Assembly: GCF_001548395.1 (NCBI RefSeq)
Contig: NZ_AP017367.1
Location: forward strand, 967,001-1,031,000
DNA length: 64,000 bases
Direction of reading: 5' to 3'
DNA from: Leptolyngbya sp. O-77
GTDB lineage: Bacteria > Cyanobacteriota > Cyanobacteriia > Elainellales > Elainellaceae
Below are positions 42,724 through 50,746 of the stretch, piece by piece (the first letter of the stretch is position 1; each line of letters starts with the position of its first letter). The notes below the pieces were generated by a model, which saw only the letters and a program-made list of their open reading frames with translations, was not told the origin of the DNA and did no database searches. Position numbers and translations under genes: made by a program.

Positions 42724-43416
42724 ATGTCCAACCGACTGCCGCTACGCGATCGCCAGGATGCCGGACAACAGCTTGCACCGCTGGTGGCTGCCGAGGTGAG
42801 CCTGCTGCGGTTTCGCTATCCCGATGCTCAACCGCTGGTCTACGCGCTGCCTAGGGGTGGCATTCCGGTGGCAGCGCCGATTGCCCAGAGCTTGCGCTGT
42901 CCGCTGGACGTGATGGTAGCCAAAAAGGTGACGCGCCCCGACAATCCAGAGTTGGCGATTGGGGCGGTGACGGCCGACGGCCAGGTGATGCGATCGCGCC
43001 ATGCCGGGATGATGGAAACGCGAACATTGCTATGGCGGAGCGCAGTGCAAACCGCACAGGCGAGCGCTCGTATCCAGCAAGACTTGTTTTCGGGAGGCAT
43101 GAAGCCGAATGATCCCCGTGGGGCGATCGCCATTCTGGTCGATGACGGCATTGCCACTGGGCTGACGATGGCCGCCGCTGCTCGTGCCCTGCAAGCCAAG
43201 CATCCGGCAGCAGTGCTAATCTGTGCGCCCGTTGCGCCCTCGCGGGTTGTGCCGTTTCTCAAGCATTGGGGCGACCGCATCGTCCTGTTGGCGGCTCCGC
43301 GCTCTTTTCTCAGCGTCAGCCGCTTCTATGTCGAGTTTCCCCAGGTCGAAACCGAAGAAGCCCTAGACATTCTCAAGCGCCACAATCAAACGCTCCAGGA
43401 GTCAGGGCTTCGTTAA
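42724..43416 (+). CDS. Phosphoribosyltransferase family protein
   Basis: Type I phosphoribosyltransferase fold, 230 aa. The PRPP-binding motif is AILVDDGIATGLTMAAAARAL, and the N-terminal part has VYALPRGGIPVAAPIA and VAKKVTRPDNPELAIGAV. Members of this group, similar to putative phosphoribosyl transferases found alone or fused to hydrolases, have no established substrate. The gene stands alone. A purine or pyrimidine salvage role is possible but unproven. Confidence 0.85.
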   Translation: MSNRLPLRDRQDAGQQLAPLVAAEVSLLRFRYPDAQPLVYALPRGGIPVAAPIAQSLRCPLDVMVAKKVTRPDNPELAIGAVTADGQVMRSRHAGMMETRTLLWRSAVQTAQASARIQQDLFSGGMKPNDPRGAIAILVDDGIATGLTMAAAARALQAKHPAAVLICAPVAPSRVVPFLKHWGDRIVLLAAPRSFLSVSRFYVEFPQVETEEALDILKRHNQTLQESGLR

Positions 43417-43526
43417 GTTGGATGCTGTAATGCTCTGAAACCTGAAGGTGCAATCTAGCCGTGAACCCTGCATTCAGGCTTCTAGGTCAACGTTCCAGCG
43501 GTGAAGACTCCAGCGGTGAAGTGCGT

Positions 43527-43739
43527 TCAGGACTCGTCGTAGGCTTCCATGTCTAGCAGGTAGTAGTAGGGTTCTGCCAGTTCGGGGCGCTGGAAGGCGA
43601 TCGCCCTCAGCAGGTGCCAGTCGCGCAGCCCTTCAAAGACGTTTGCATAGTCGTCTTGTTCGAGCCGCTTCGCCAGGTTTTCTACCTCGCCCTCGGTCAT
43701 TTTGGCGACATCTTGCTCGCAAAAATCTAGTGTACGCAT
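43527..43739 (-). CDS. DUF2555-like small protein, 70 aa
   Basis: Small acidic protein starting MRTLDFCEQDVAKMTEGEV and ending AEPYYYLLDMEAYDES, which matches my memory of the cyanobacterial DUF2555 family. The internal LEQDDYANVFEGLRDWHLLRAI segment is highly conserved in that family. Function unknown. A 13-bp duplication (TCCAGCGGTGAAG, 43494-43506 and 43509-43521) lies just downstream. Confidence 0.75.
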   Translation of the reverse strand: MRTLDFCEQDVAKMTEGEVENLAKRLEQDDYANVFEGLRDWHLLRAIAFQRPELAEPYYYLLDMEAYDES

Positions 43740-43880
43740 GGCTCGCCCTCCAAATTCCGACTAGTCAGAAAGCAATCCTTCAGAAAGCAATTCTCCAGAG
43801 CAGACCCCCATCCATACCTCCGCGGACTTCGCTGCCTGCGTAGGCTTCGCTGAGAGCCATAGACCTCTACATCTCCTATC

Positions 43881-44543
43881 CTATTCGCTCCGGCTCGCTG
43901 ACAACCGTATTTCTTCTGTAAAGTTTTGCGCCAATTTCAGCACCTCTGGGGTAATTTCGTGACCCGTTGATAGCTCGTGATACCGCACCGATAGCCCCGC
44001 TGATTGCAGGACATCGCGCGATCGCCGGGCCGCACCAATCGGCACCACCAAATCTTGCTGACCATGCACCATCAGCACGGGTGGGGGCAGCGCGATCCCC
44101 AGTTGGGGTGGCCCGTGCAAATAGCCGCTCAGCACCAGCAGCCCCGCCAGCGGCAGACTCAGACCGACCTCCAAAGCCATCGCGCCGCCCTGCGAAAAGC
44201 CTGCCAGCAGCGTTTTTTCTAGCGGCACACCCGTGATCGAAACGAGCGATCGCAGCCATTCTGTTAGTCGGACAGCGCTCTCCCGCAGCTTGGGTTGATT
44301 CACGAATTCTGGATCGCTCTCGAAGGAATAGCCATCGGGCAAGTCGTACCAAACGCAACCTGTGGGCCCGTAGGGATAGGGAAACGGCGCATCAGGAAAT
44401 AGCAGTTGCATCGTCGGCAAATCCAGCATCAGCGCCAGCGAAGCCACATCCTGGGCATTGGCTCCCCAGCCATGCAGCATGACCAGCAGCGCTTCCGGCG
44501 GTTTGCCGCTGCGGGGCGGGATGGAAATCGCTCTCAGAGACAC
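43881..44543 (-). CDS. Phospholipase/carboxylesterase-type alpha/beta hydrolase
   Basis: Alpha/beta hydrolase of the carboxylesterase/phospholipase family, 220 aa. The N-terminal oxyanion region is LVMLHGWGANAQDV. The nucleophile motif is LLAGFSQGGAMA, the acid is in MVHGQQDLVVP and the histidine in LSTGHEITPEV. It is cytoplasmic, with no signal peptide. Likely substrates are short esters or acyl-thioesters; none is fixed by context. Confidence 0.9.
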   Translation of the reverse strand: MSLRAISIPPRSGKPPEALLVMLHGWGANAQDVASLALMLDLPTMQLLFPDAPFPYPYGPTGCVWYDLPDGYSFESDPEFVNQPKLRESAVRLTEWLRSLVSITGVPLEKTLLAGFSQGGAMALEVGLSLPLAGLLVLSGYLHGPPQLGIALPPPVLMVHGQQDLVVPIGAARRSRDVLQSAGLSVRYHELSTGHEITPEVLKLAQNFTEEIRLSASRSE

Positions 44544-45027
44544 AGTCTTCCTCTTGGTAGAAATTCAGCAGGAGTGTAAAAAGGATTGATGCGTGTGGAC
44601 TCTGGATAGTGGTTGTTAGGGGTAATTTTGGGCGGCGACTCTAGAGGTTAAGGGGAGCTTGGCGCTAACTCTGCCTTGGCGGAGCCATTCAGCCAGAGTG
44701 CGAATTTAGCGAACCCAGGTTTAGACCTCCAGACGGCGATCGCCCTGAACGCAGTTCCATCAAAATCAAACGCAGTTCGATCAAATCATTCGATCAAATC
44801 ATAAGTTTCCCAGCCCATTGTTTCCATATACTCTGAGTATTCTGAGGAAGCGTCAACCGCAGCTTTTGAGCAGTCCTTTAGTCCTTTCATGCAAGTGCGT
44901 CAGCCAGATGAACTGGTTAAGTGTTTTCATGAAGTGGTGAGGCGCTTGCGTGAAGTATTTCAGTCGTTATGCCGCCATCATTCGGGTTCGAGTCGGTTTA
45001 GAGTCGTTTTTGAGTTAGTAGAGTGCC
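44544..45027. other. 484-nt spacer upstream of purH
   Basis: Contains a perfect 13-bp duplication TTCGATCAAATCA (44776-44788, 44789-44801) and otherwise AT-rich sequence. The purH promoter is expected here. No PurR box or riboswitch is recognisable. Confidence 0.5.
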
Positions 45028-46608
45028 ATGACCCGTTTAGCTCTTCTGAGCGTTTCTGACAAAACCGGACTGGTGGCGTTTGCCCGCCAGCTTGTAGAAA
45101 CGTTCAATTTTTCGATTATCAGTAGCGGTGGCACTGCCGAAGCGCTGAAGGCGGCAGGCATCCCAGTTACCAAAGTTTCTGACTACACGGGTTCCCCCGA
45201 AATCCTGGGTGGGCGCGTAAAGACATTGCATCCCCGCATTCACGGCGGCATTCTGGCCCGACGGGACATTCCCCAAGACCTGACCGATCTAGAGGCAAAC
45301 CAGATTCAGCCGATTGACCTGGTGGTGGTGAATCTCTATCCCTTTGAGCAGACCATTGCCCAACCGGGTGTGTCGCTGGCAGACGCGGTGGAGCAGATCG
45401 ATATCGGCGGCCCGGCAATGCTGCGGGCTTCGGCTAAAAACTTTGCCCATGTCACCGTGCTGTGCAATCCGGCGCAGTATGACGAATATCTGACGGAATT
45501 GCGGCAGGGGGATGGTCAGGTGTCGTTTGAGTTTCGCCGAGCCTGCGCCTTGGCAGGATTTTCGCACACGGCGAAGTATGACGCGGCGATCGCCACCTAC
45601 CTGGCCGCGCAATCGGCAACCCGCGAACCCATTGCCGCAGAATCGACCAGCGAGCATCCAGCTTCGATTGCCCTTACGGGTCGCCTGCTGCAACCCCTGC
45701 GCTATGGCGAAAACCCCCATCAGCCTGCCGCCTGGTATCAAACTGGGGAATCGCCTAGGGGCTGGGCAGCAGCAACCCAGATCCAGGGCAAGGAGTTGAG
45801 CTATAACAACTTGGTCGATCTGGAGGCGGCGCGGCAGATTGTGGCGGAGTTTGACGATGCGCCTGGTGCGCCTGCCGCTGCTGTGATTATCAAACACACC
45901 AATCCCTGCGGCGTGGCGCTAGGCAATACCCTGCTGGAGGCGTATACCAAAGCCTATGCGGCCGACTCGACCTCGGCCTTTGGCGGCATTGTGGCGCTGA
46001 ATCAACCCATCGATGGGGAGACGGCGGCAGCATTGACCCAGACCTTTTTGGAATGCGTCGTTGCGCCGGGGTGTGATGCGGCAGCGGCAGAAATCCTGGC
46101 GGCAAAGTCCAAGGTGCGGGTGCTGACGCTGCCCGACCTGCACACGGGCCCAGCGCAGACGGTGAGGGCGATCGCCGGAGGGCTGCTGCTCCAGGCATCC
46201 GACGACCTCCCCATCGACATCAGCCAGTGGAAAGTCGCCACCGAAAAAGCGCCGACCGACGACCAGTGGGCAGAACTGCGCTTTGCCTGGGCGGTCTGCA
46301 AGCACGTCAAATCCAACGCCATTGTGGTCACAAACCACCGCACCACGCTGGGCATTGGCGCAGGACAGATGAACCGGGTCGGCTCTGTGAAGCTGGCGCT
46401 GGAGCAGGCGGGCGATCGCGCTAGGGGCGCAATTTTAGCCAGTGACGGCTTTTTCCCGTTTGACGATTCGGTGCGGCAGGCGGCGGCAGCGGGGATCGTG
46501 GCGATCGCCCAACCTGGCGGCAGTCTGCGCGATGCCGAGTCGATTCAGGCCGCAAACGAGCTGGGATTGGCTATGATTTTCACGGGCGTTCGCCATTTCT
46601 TGCATTAG
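45028..46608 (+). CDS. purH: Bifunctional AICAR formyltransferase/IMP cyclohydrolase
   Basis: PurH, 526 aa, the last two steps of de novo IMP synthesis. The N-terminal cyclohydrolase domain (residues 1-190) includes LLSVSDKTGLV, IISSGGTAEAL and GGRVKTLHPRIHGGIL. The C-terminal formyltransferase domain has LRYGENPHQPAAWY, AAVIIKHTNPCGVALG, the KHVKSNAIVV loop and IGAGQMNRVGSVKLA. Length is normal. It is a single gene here; other purine genes in the window are purA and an adenosine deaminase-like gene. Confidence 0.98.
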   Translation: MTRLALLSVSDKTGLVAFARQLVETFNFSIISSGGTAEALKAAGIPVTKVSDYTGSPEILGGRVKTLHPRIHGGILARRDIPQDLTDLEANQIQPIDLVVVNLYPFEQTIAQPGVSLADAVEQIDIGGPAMLRASAKNFAHVTVLCNPAQYDEYLTELRQGDGQVSFEFRRACALAGFSHTAKYDAAIATYLAAQSATREPIAAESTSEHPASIALTGRLLQPLRYGENPHQPAAWYQTGESPRGWAAATQIQGKELSYNNLVDLEAARQIVAEFDDAPGAPAAAVIIKHTNPCGVALGNTLLEAYTKAYAADSTSAFGGIVALNQPIDGETAAALTQTFLECVVAPGCDAAAAEILAAKSKVRVLTLPDLHTGPAQTVRAIAGGLLLQASDDLPIDISQWKVATEKAPTDDQWAELRFAWAVCKHVKSNAIVVTNHRTTLGIGAGQMNRVGSVKLALEQAGDRARGAILASDGFFPFDDSVRQAAAAGIVAIAQPGGSLRDAESIQAANELGLAMIFTGVRHFLH

Positions 46609-46840
46609 GTTTTCCTGATTGCACTTCGTCGCCCAGATGTTCAAGTCGTAAAACTGCATAACAACTAGCAGCCCATCGCTCGACTTTCCAGTAATTTCCC
46701 GATTTCCGTCTTATTTCGCGGGAAACGTGCAACAGGACTCGTCAAGATTCAGCCATTGGGCTGCCGTTCTGCGCGAACTCCCTGTTTTAAGTTTTCACTC
46801 AAGCTGTTGTTCAGCATTCACTTTATATTTAGGTAATCGC

Positions 46841-47146
46841 ATGGTTTCTGATGCACCCCTGCCCCAAGAAGTCGCTGTCACCATCCTGCTCGATGGCGGC
46901 ACGCAGCAAACGGTCACAATTCAGTCCAACAACATGCTCCTGCAAGAGCTGTTTGAGACACTGGTCGCACCCCCTGAAAACCGCCCCCAGCGCCTTTTCC
47001 AGATTCCAATTACCGAAGGCAAAGCGATTCTCTGCTTTCCGAGCGATCGCCTGGTGGGTCTGGTCACCGAGCCGCCCATCATCCTGCGCCAACAGCCCCA
47101 GAACGAACCCAGCAACGCGACTGACTCGCTCTTGCCAGGGATGTAG
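46841..47146 (+). CDS. Hypothetical protein, 101 aa
   Basis: Soluble protein with a beta-rich pattern (VAVTILLDGGTQQTVTIQSN, LFQIPITEGKAILCFPSDR). I do not recognise a family with confidence. The ATG at 46841 is chosen because AGGT stands seven bases upstream and the preceding 38 in-frame codons have non-coding character. It is followed by a terminator at 47212-47249. Confidence 0.65.
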   Translation: MVSDAPLPQEVAVTILLDGGTQQTVTIQSNNMLLQELFETLVAPPENRPQRLFQIPITEGKAILCFPSDRLVGLVTEPPIILRQQPQNEPSNATDSLLPGM

Positions 47147-47211
47147 CGCGATCGCCCCCTGAGAGAAGGGTTACTAGCCCTACGCCCAGGCTTTCATTAG
47201 CAAAAGCAAAC

Positions 47212-47249
47212 AAGTCTCCAAGCAAGTTCTCGCTGGGAGGCTTTTTTTG
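47212..47249 (+). terminator. Rho-independent terminator
   Basis: Arms AAGTCTCC (47212-47219) and GGAGGCTT (47236-47243), with one G-U pair, are followed by a continuous run of T. It lies downstream of the 101-aa gene. Confidence 0.7.
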
Positions 47250-47259
47250 AGGTGACCTT

Positions 47260-47291
47260 TTCGGAACTGATCTGATTCGGAACTGATCTGA
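47260..47291. repeat. Perfect 16-bp tandem duplication
   Basis: TTCGGAACTGATCTGA is repeated back to back (47260-47275, 47276-47291), between the terminator and the DUF4079 gene. Confidence 0.97.
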
Positions 47292-47408
47292 CCGCATCCT
47301 CCTCCTGTCCCTCCTGCTAGTCTCTTCCCAGTGACGCTAACTGTGCTAATTTTTATTACAGTGCAGTTAGATTTTTTTAAGATTTGAGGCGCAGAGAGGG
47401 AGAGCGTA

Positions 47409-47891
47409 ATGAGTCCTGAGCTTTTGCAGTCGCTCAAGGTTTACAGCCAGTTTGTTCACCCGATCCTAATGTGGATTTTGTTTGGGCTAACGATCTACGC
47501 CATGTATCTGGGCGTTCAGCTTCGGCGCACGCGCTCCGCCGAGGGCGAGGTCAAAAAAGCATTGCTCAAAGGGCGTTTCAATATCCGCCATCACCAGATT
47601 GGCTCGATCTTGCTGGCAACGATGGTGCTGGGCACGCTGGGCGGCATGGCTGCCACCTATATCAACAGCGGCAAGCTGTTTGTCAATCCCCACCTGCTGG
47701 TGGGCTTGGGCATGACGGGCATAATTGCCACCTCTGCTGCACTGACCCCGTTTATGCAGAAGGGCAACGATGCGGCCCGCTATGCCCACATCACGCTGAA
47801 CGTGATCCTGCTGGTTCTGTTTGGCTGGCAGGCTATCACCGGGATGCAGATTGTGCAAAACGTCGTGAACCGCATGACGGGTAACGCCTGA
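47409..47891 (+). CDS. DUF4079 membrane protein
   Basis: Integral membrane protein of 160 aa with about four hydrophobic helices: FVHPILMWILFGLTIYAMYLG, IGSILLATMVLGTLGGMAATY, LLVGLGMTGIIATSAALTPFM and LNVILLVLFGWQAITGMQIV. Histidines lie near helix ends (FVHP, RHHQ, NPH, AHITLN), and cytochrome b561-like folds show such a pattern, so haem binding is conceivable but not shown. The family is cyanobacterial and plastid-related. It is followed by psb27 on the same strand 137 nt away. Confidence 0.82.
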   Translation: MSPELLQSLKVYSQFVHPILMWILFGLTIYAMYLGVQLRRTRSAEGEVKKALLKGRFNIRHHQIGSILLATMVLGTLGGMAATYINSGKLFVNPHLLVGLGMTGIIATSAALTPFMQKGNDAARYAHITLNVILLVLFGWQAITGMQIVQNVVNRMTGNA

Positions 47892-48027
47892 GGACTAAGG
47901 GTTGCTGGGTTGGCGTTTCGTGCTGGGGCGATCGCCAACTCAAGTTATGATGAAGAACGACGCTTTTTCCCAATTTTTGATTTTGACGGTCGCTTTCCAA
48001 TTGCCGATTTTTAGTTGCCGAGGTTCT

Positions 48028-48426
48028 ATGAAGACTTTTCTAACTCGTCTGTTTGCCCTGGTGCTGGTGTGTGTCATTGGATTGACGGGCTGCTCCAGTG
48101 CGTCGGGAAATCTCAGCGGCAACTATCGGCAAGATACGCTGGCGCTGATCGGTAGCCTGCGGAATGCATTGGAACTGCCTGATGGCACGCCTGAAAAGGC
48201 CGCCGCCCAATCCGAAGCCCGCCAGCTAATTAACGACTTCTCAGCCCGATATCGTCGAGACAACTCGCTGCTCAAGCTGGGTTCCTTTACCACCATGCGA
48301 ACGGCACTGAATTCTCTGGCGGGGCACTATAGCTCCTATCCAAATCGTCCTGTGCCTGCCAAACTGAAGGAGCGTTTGGAGCTTGAATTCAAGCAGGTCG
48401 AGTCTGCACTGAAGCGCGAAGCATAG
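48028..48426 (+). CDS. psb27: Photosystem II assembly lipoprotein Psb27
   Basis: Psb27, 132 aa, a lumenal lipoprotein that binds CP43 during photosystem II assembly and repair and keeps the manganese site accessible. The lipobox is LTGC (Cys near 22). The mature part contains NYRQDTLALIGSLRNALELPD, the helical FSARYRRDNSLLKLGSFTTMRTALNSLAGHY segment split over two helices, and a C-terminal LKERLELEFKQVESAL helix. The ATG at 48028 is chosen because it opens the lipoprotein signal. Confidence 0.93.
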   Translation: MKTFLTRLFALVLVCVIGLTGCSSASGNLSGNYRQDTLALIGSLRNALELPDGTPEKAAAQSEARQLINDFSARYRRDNSLLKLGSFTTMRTALNSLAGHYSSYPNRPVPAKLKERLELEFKQVESALKREA

Positions 48427-48446
48427 TGTTTTTCTGAGAATTAGTT

Positions 48447-48536
48447 AGGACTTACGCAGTTGGACGATTTCTATTGGGCTGCGCCTGCGAGAAATCATCC
48501 AAAGTCCAAAGAGATGATCGCAAGTGCGTAAGTCCT
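48447..48536. mobile_element. MITE-like 90-bp inverted-repeat element
   Basis: The ends are a perfect 12-bp inverted repeat, AGGACTTACGCA (48447-48458) and TGCGTAAGTCCT (48525-48536). Inside are TTGGACGATTTCT and AGAAATCATCCAA, a second imperfect inverted pair. The sequence TGAGAATTAGTT occurs directly before the element (48435-48446) and again eight bases after it (48544-48555), which could be a remnant of insertion. It codes for nothing. The terminal sequence resembles ends of cyanobacterial IS elements that I recall, so it may be mobilised in trans. Confidence 0.7.
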
Positions 48537-48615
48537 GTCAGTTTGAGAATTAGTTGGAATTGGTGGAAGGGAGAGCGAATCTGCCCTTCCTTTCTTATTC
48601 TCGCATTGTTATACG

Positions 48616-49254
48616 TTATATGTCCGGTTCAACACCCAACGCTCTTAGCTGCTCTGTCAATCGTTGTGCCGATTCTTGTGGAGACAGCACCAGGTTACCT
48701 GTTTCTGTAAAATAGCGCAGCATCCCAGCTTGAATACCTAAATAGAGTCCTAAGGTATGACTCCACAGCCAGCCCGAATCAGTTTCAGTAATCGATTCAT
48801 ACTGCTGGTTAACTAAGCGATAGCCTGAAAATTCCAAAGTCTCAGGAGAAAACCAGAAATACTCTGGTGTGCGAAATCGGTTTTGATAGAGTTCCTTCTT
48901 TAAATTTCGATCGATTTGGGCTGTTGAGTCCGATAAGAGTTCGATAATCAAATCCGGGTACCTGCCGCCTTCCTCCCAGACAACCCAAGATTTTCGCGGG
49001 CGCTTTTCGGTGTTTTTCACTAAAAAGAAATCGGGGCCGCGAAACTCTTTGTTTTTGAGCTGCTCCCGGCTGAAATAAATTGTCAAGTTTGCCCCAATAA
49101 AAAAATCAGAGCGATCGCGCCAAAGCCACTCTAAACAAGCAACCAGCAGGGCTAGTTGGGCATAGTGTAGTGAACTCTCCATCTCTGGCTCGTCACTTTC
49201 TAATTGAGTGGCATCAGGCATCAAAGCAGCTAACTGTTGAGCAGTGAGTGACAT
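48616..49254 (-). CDS. Uma2-family (DUF820) putative endonuclease
   Basis: Uma2-family protein of 212 aa, a restriction-endonuclease-like fold very common in cyanobacteria. Core features are FRGPDFFLVKN and YPDLIIELLSDSTAQIDRNLKK, the PD-(D/E)xK-like region, followed by YFWFSPETLEFSGYRL and a C-terminal helix with LTEQLRALGVEPDI. The biological role is unsettled. A related, partial copy lies at the right end of the window. Confidence 0.88.
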   Translation of the reverse strand: MSLTAQQLAALMPDATQLESDEPEMESSLHYAQLALLVACLEWLWRDRSDFFIGANLTIYFSREQLKNKEFRGPDFFLVKNTEKRPRKSWVVWEEGGRYPDLIIELLSDSTAQIDRNLKKELYQNRFRTPEYFWFSPETLEFSGYRLVNQQYESITETDSGWLWSHTLGLYLGIQAGMLRYFTETGNLVLSPQESAQRLTEQLRALGVEPDI

Positions 49255-49444
49255 TTGGTATCAACTCCTGAGCCAGAGCGTTATTTAACGTTGTTTAGCG
49301 TTGCTTAAATTTTAAGGGGTTAGACTTGAGCGGTTGCAACCAGTTTTGCGGATTTTGAAGGATTTTTGTGGGTGCGGGATTTCTGGCTGGAGGTGTTGCC
49401 ACTGCCCCCAGCCAGCTTTTGCTGCGAGTCTTGCAGACCGATGG

Positions 49445-50548
49445 CTAGCGCGAGGACTCTGTTACCTCTTGTGCCACAGCATTGAATTGTCCGTTGCCGT
49501 TGCCTGAGCGCGGGAACTCCTCAGATGGCTCTGCATCAGCCCGTAAAATGGTACTTAATATTAGCTCTGGTCGCTGCGGATGAGTCCAGGCAAAGGCATG
49601 GCGGAAGGCGGCATCCTGGCAGGCTTTTAGCTCCTCAAAGCCAATGATGTCGTAGGTCAGCAGCGTTTCATATTCAAACGGCAACCGCACGTTATGCAGT
49701 CCAGCGTTGTCAGTACAGATGGCGATATCCACGCCCGCCTCAAAGCAGCGGTCGAAGACGACCTTAAGCTGATGCAGGTCTTGCAGCGTGCCGGTTTTCA
49801 GATACGTGGTGGGGCAGACCTCCAGGCATTGATCCTGGGCGGCCACCTGGGGCAACAGTTCGGGGTGCTTTAGCGGAATCTGGATGCCGTGGCCGATCCG
49901 CATCAGGTAGGGCAAAAGTTCGGGGTAGCAGCCTTCTTCGGTTTCATACAAGTGCCCGGTGGTGTTGAGACCGAGCGATCGCGCGTAGTCATATAGCCGG
50001 ATGAATTCATCGAGGCGATCGCCATACAGCCCGTCTCCACCTGCCAAATCCACGCCACACACCACGTCGCGCCGCGCCGCCGCCAGATCGACGATCGCCC
50101 GGTTTACTTCGTAGGGTAGCCGCGAGTGCATACAGAGGATTTGGCTAGTGACGATGGGATACTCGACAATCTGGCTGGCGCGGCCCACGACCTCCACAAT
50201 CTGGCTCATTAATGAGATGCGATCGCCCTGGCTAAGATGCTCCGGTGTCCGCAAATACGGCGTATAGCGCAATTCCAAATACGCCAAATTTTCAAACACG
50301 TAAGCCCCACGCATCAGGCGATAGATAAAGTAGGGTAGCGTGTCTTCCGTCTGCACGCTTTCCACCAGCGTATGCAACTCTAGATATTCCGCCAGCGTAT
50401 TGCGCGGGCGCGTATAAAAATCCTCAAACTCGGCATAGTCGGCAAATCGTCCCGCCAGATCTGCCTGATTGCGCTGAAAGTAGCGCCAAAGAATACGCGG
50501 GACTACGGAGCCACCCAGATGGCGGTGCAATTCGGCATATAGCGTCAC
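49445..50548 (-). CDS. Adenosine deaminase family protein
   Basis: Metal-dependent hydrolase of the adenosine/AMP deaminase family, 367 aa. The N-terminal metal motif is ELHRHLGGS. Further on are GVDLAGGDG, the LNTTGHLYETEEG zinc-ligand and catalytic region, RIGHGIQIPLKHPELL and DIAICTDNAGLHN with the catalytic Asp. Family enzymes hydrolyse adenosine or related purines. Whether this one acts on adenosine itself is not certain. The start is GTG with GAGAGGT upstream. It is divergent from purA, so purine breakdown and synthesis genes share a promoter region of about 200 nt. Confidence 0.85.
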   Translation of the reverse strand: MTLYAELHRHLGGSVVPRILWRYFQRNQADLAGRFADYAEFEDFYTRPRNTLAEYLELHTLVESVQTEDTLPYFIYRLMRGAYVFENLAYLELRYTPYLRTPEHLSQGDRISLMSQIVEVVGRASQIVEYPIVTSQILCMHSRLPYEVNRAIVDLAAARRDVVCGVDLAGGDGLYGDRLDEFIRLYDYARSLGLNTTGHLYETEEGCYPELLPYLMRIGHGIQIPLKHPELLPQVAAQDQCLEVCPTTYLKTGTLQDLHQLKVVFDRCFEAGVDIAICTDNAGLHNVRLPFEYETLLTYDIIGFEELKACQDAAFRHAFAWTHPQRPELILSTILRADAEPSEEFPRSGNGNGQFNAVAQEVTESSR

Positions 50549-50746
50549 AAGATACCTCTCAATCTAGTTGTTAACTCGCCTAATTTCTCACTCGAAATCA
50601 TGTACTGCGTGGTTCTAAAGCCAGGCCTGAGAATCAGCATTTCCAGACAGAGTAGCAGCGTCTTGCTCCCAAGCATTGACACCAGGAACACGCGCTGTTG
50701 ATAATGGGAGTTTGCGTATTTCTGAAAATTCTAGCAACTTAAACCC

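Noticed and set aside
44980..44998. GGGTTCGAGTC, a tRNA T-loop-like sequence upstream of purH
   Set aside because: No acceptor stem, anticodon arm or D arm can be built around it.
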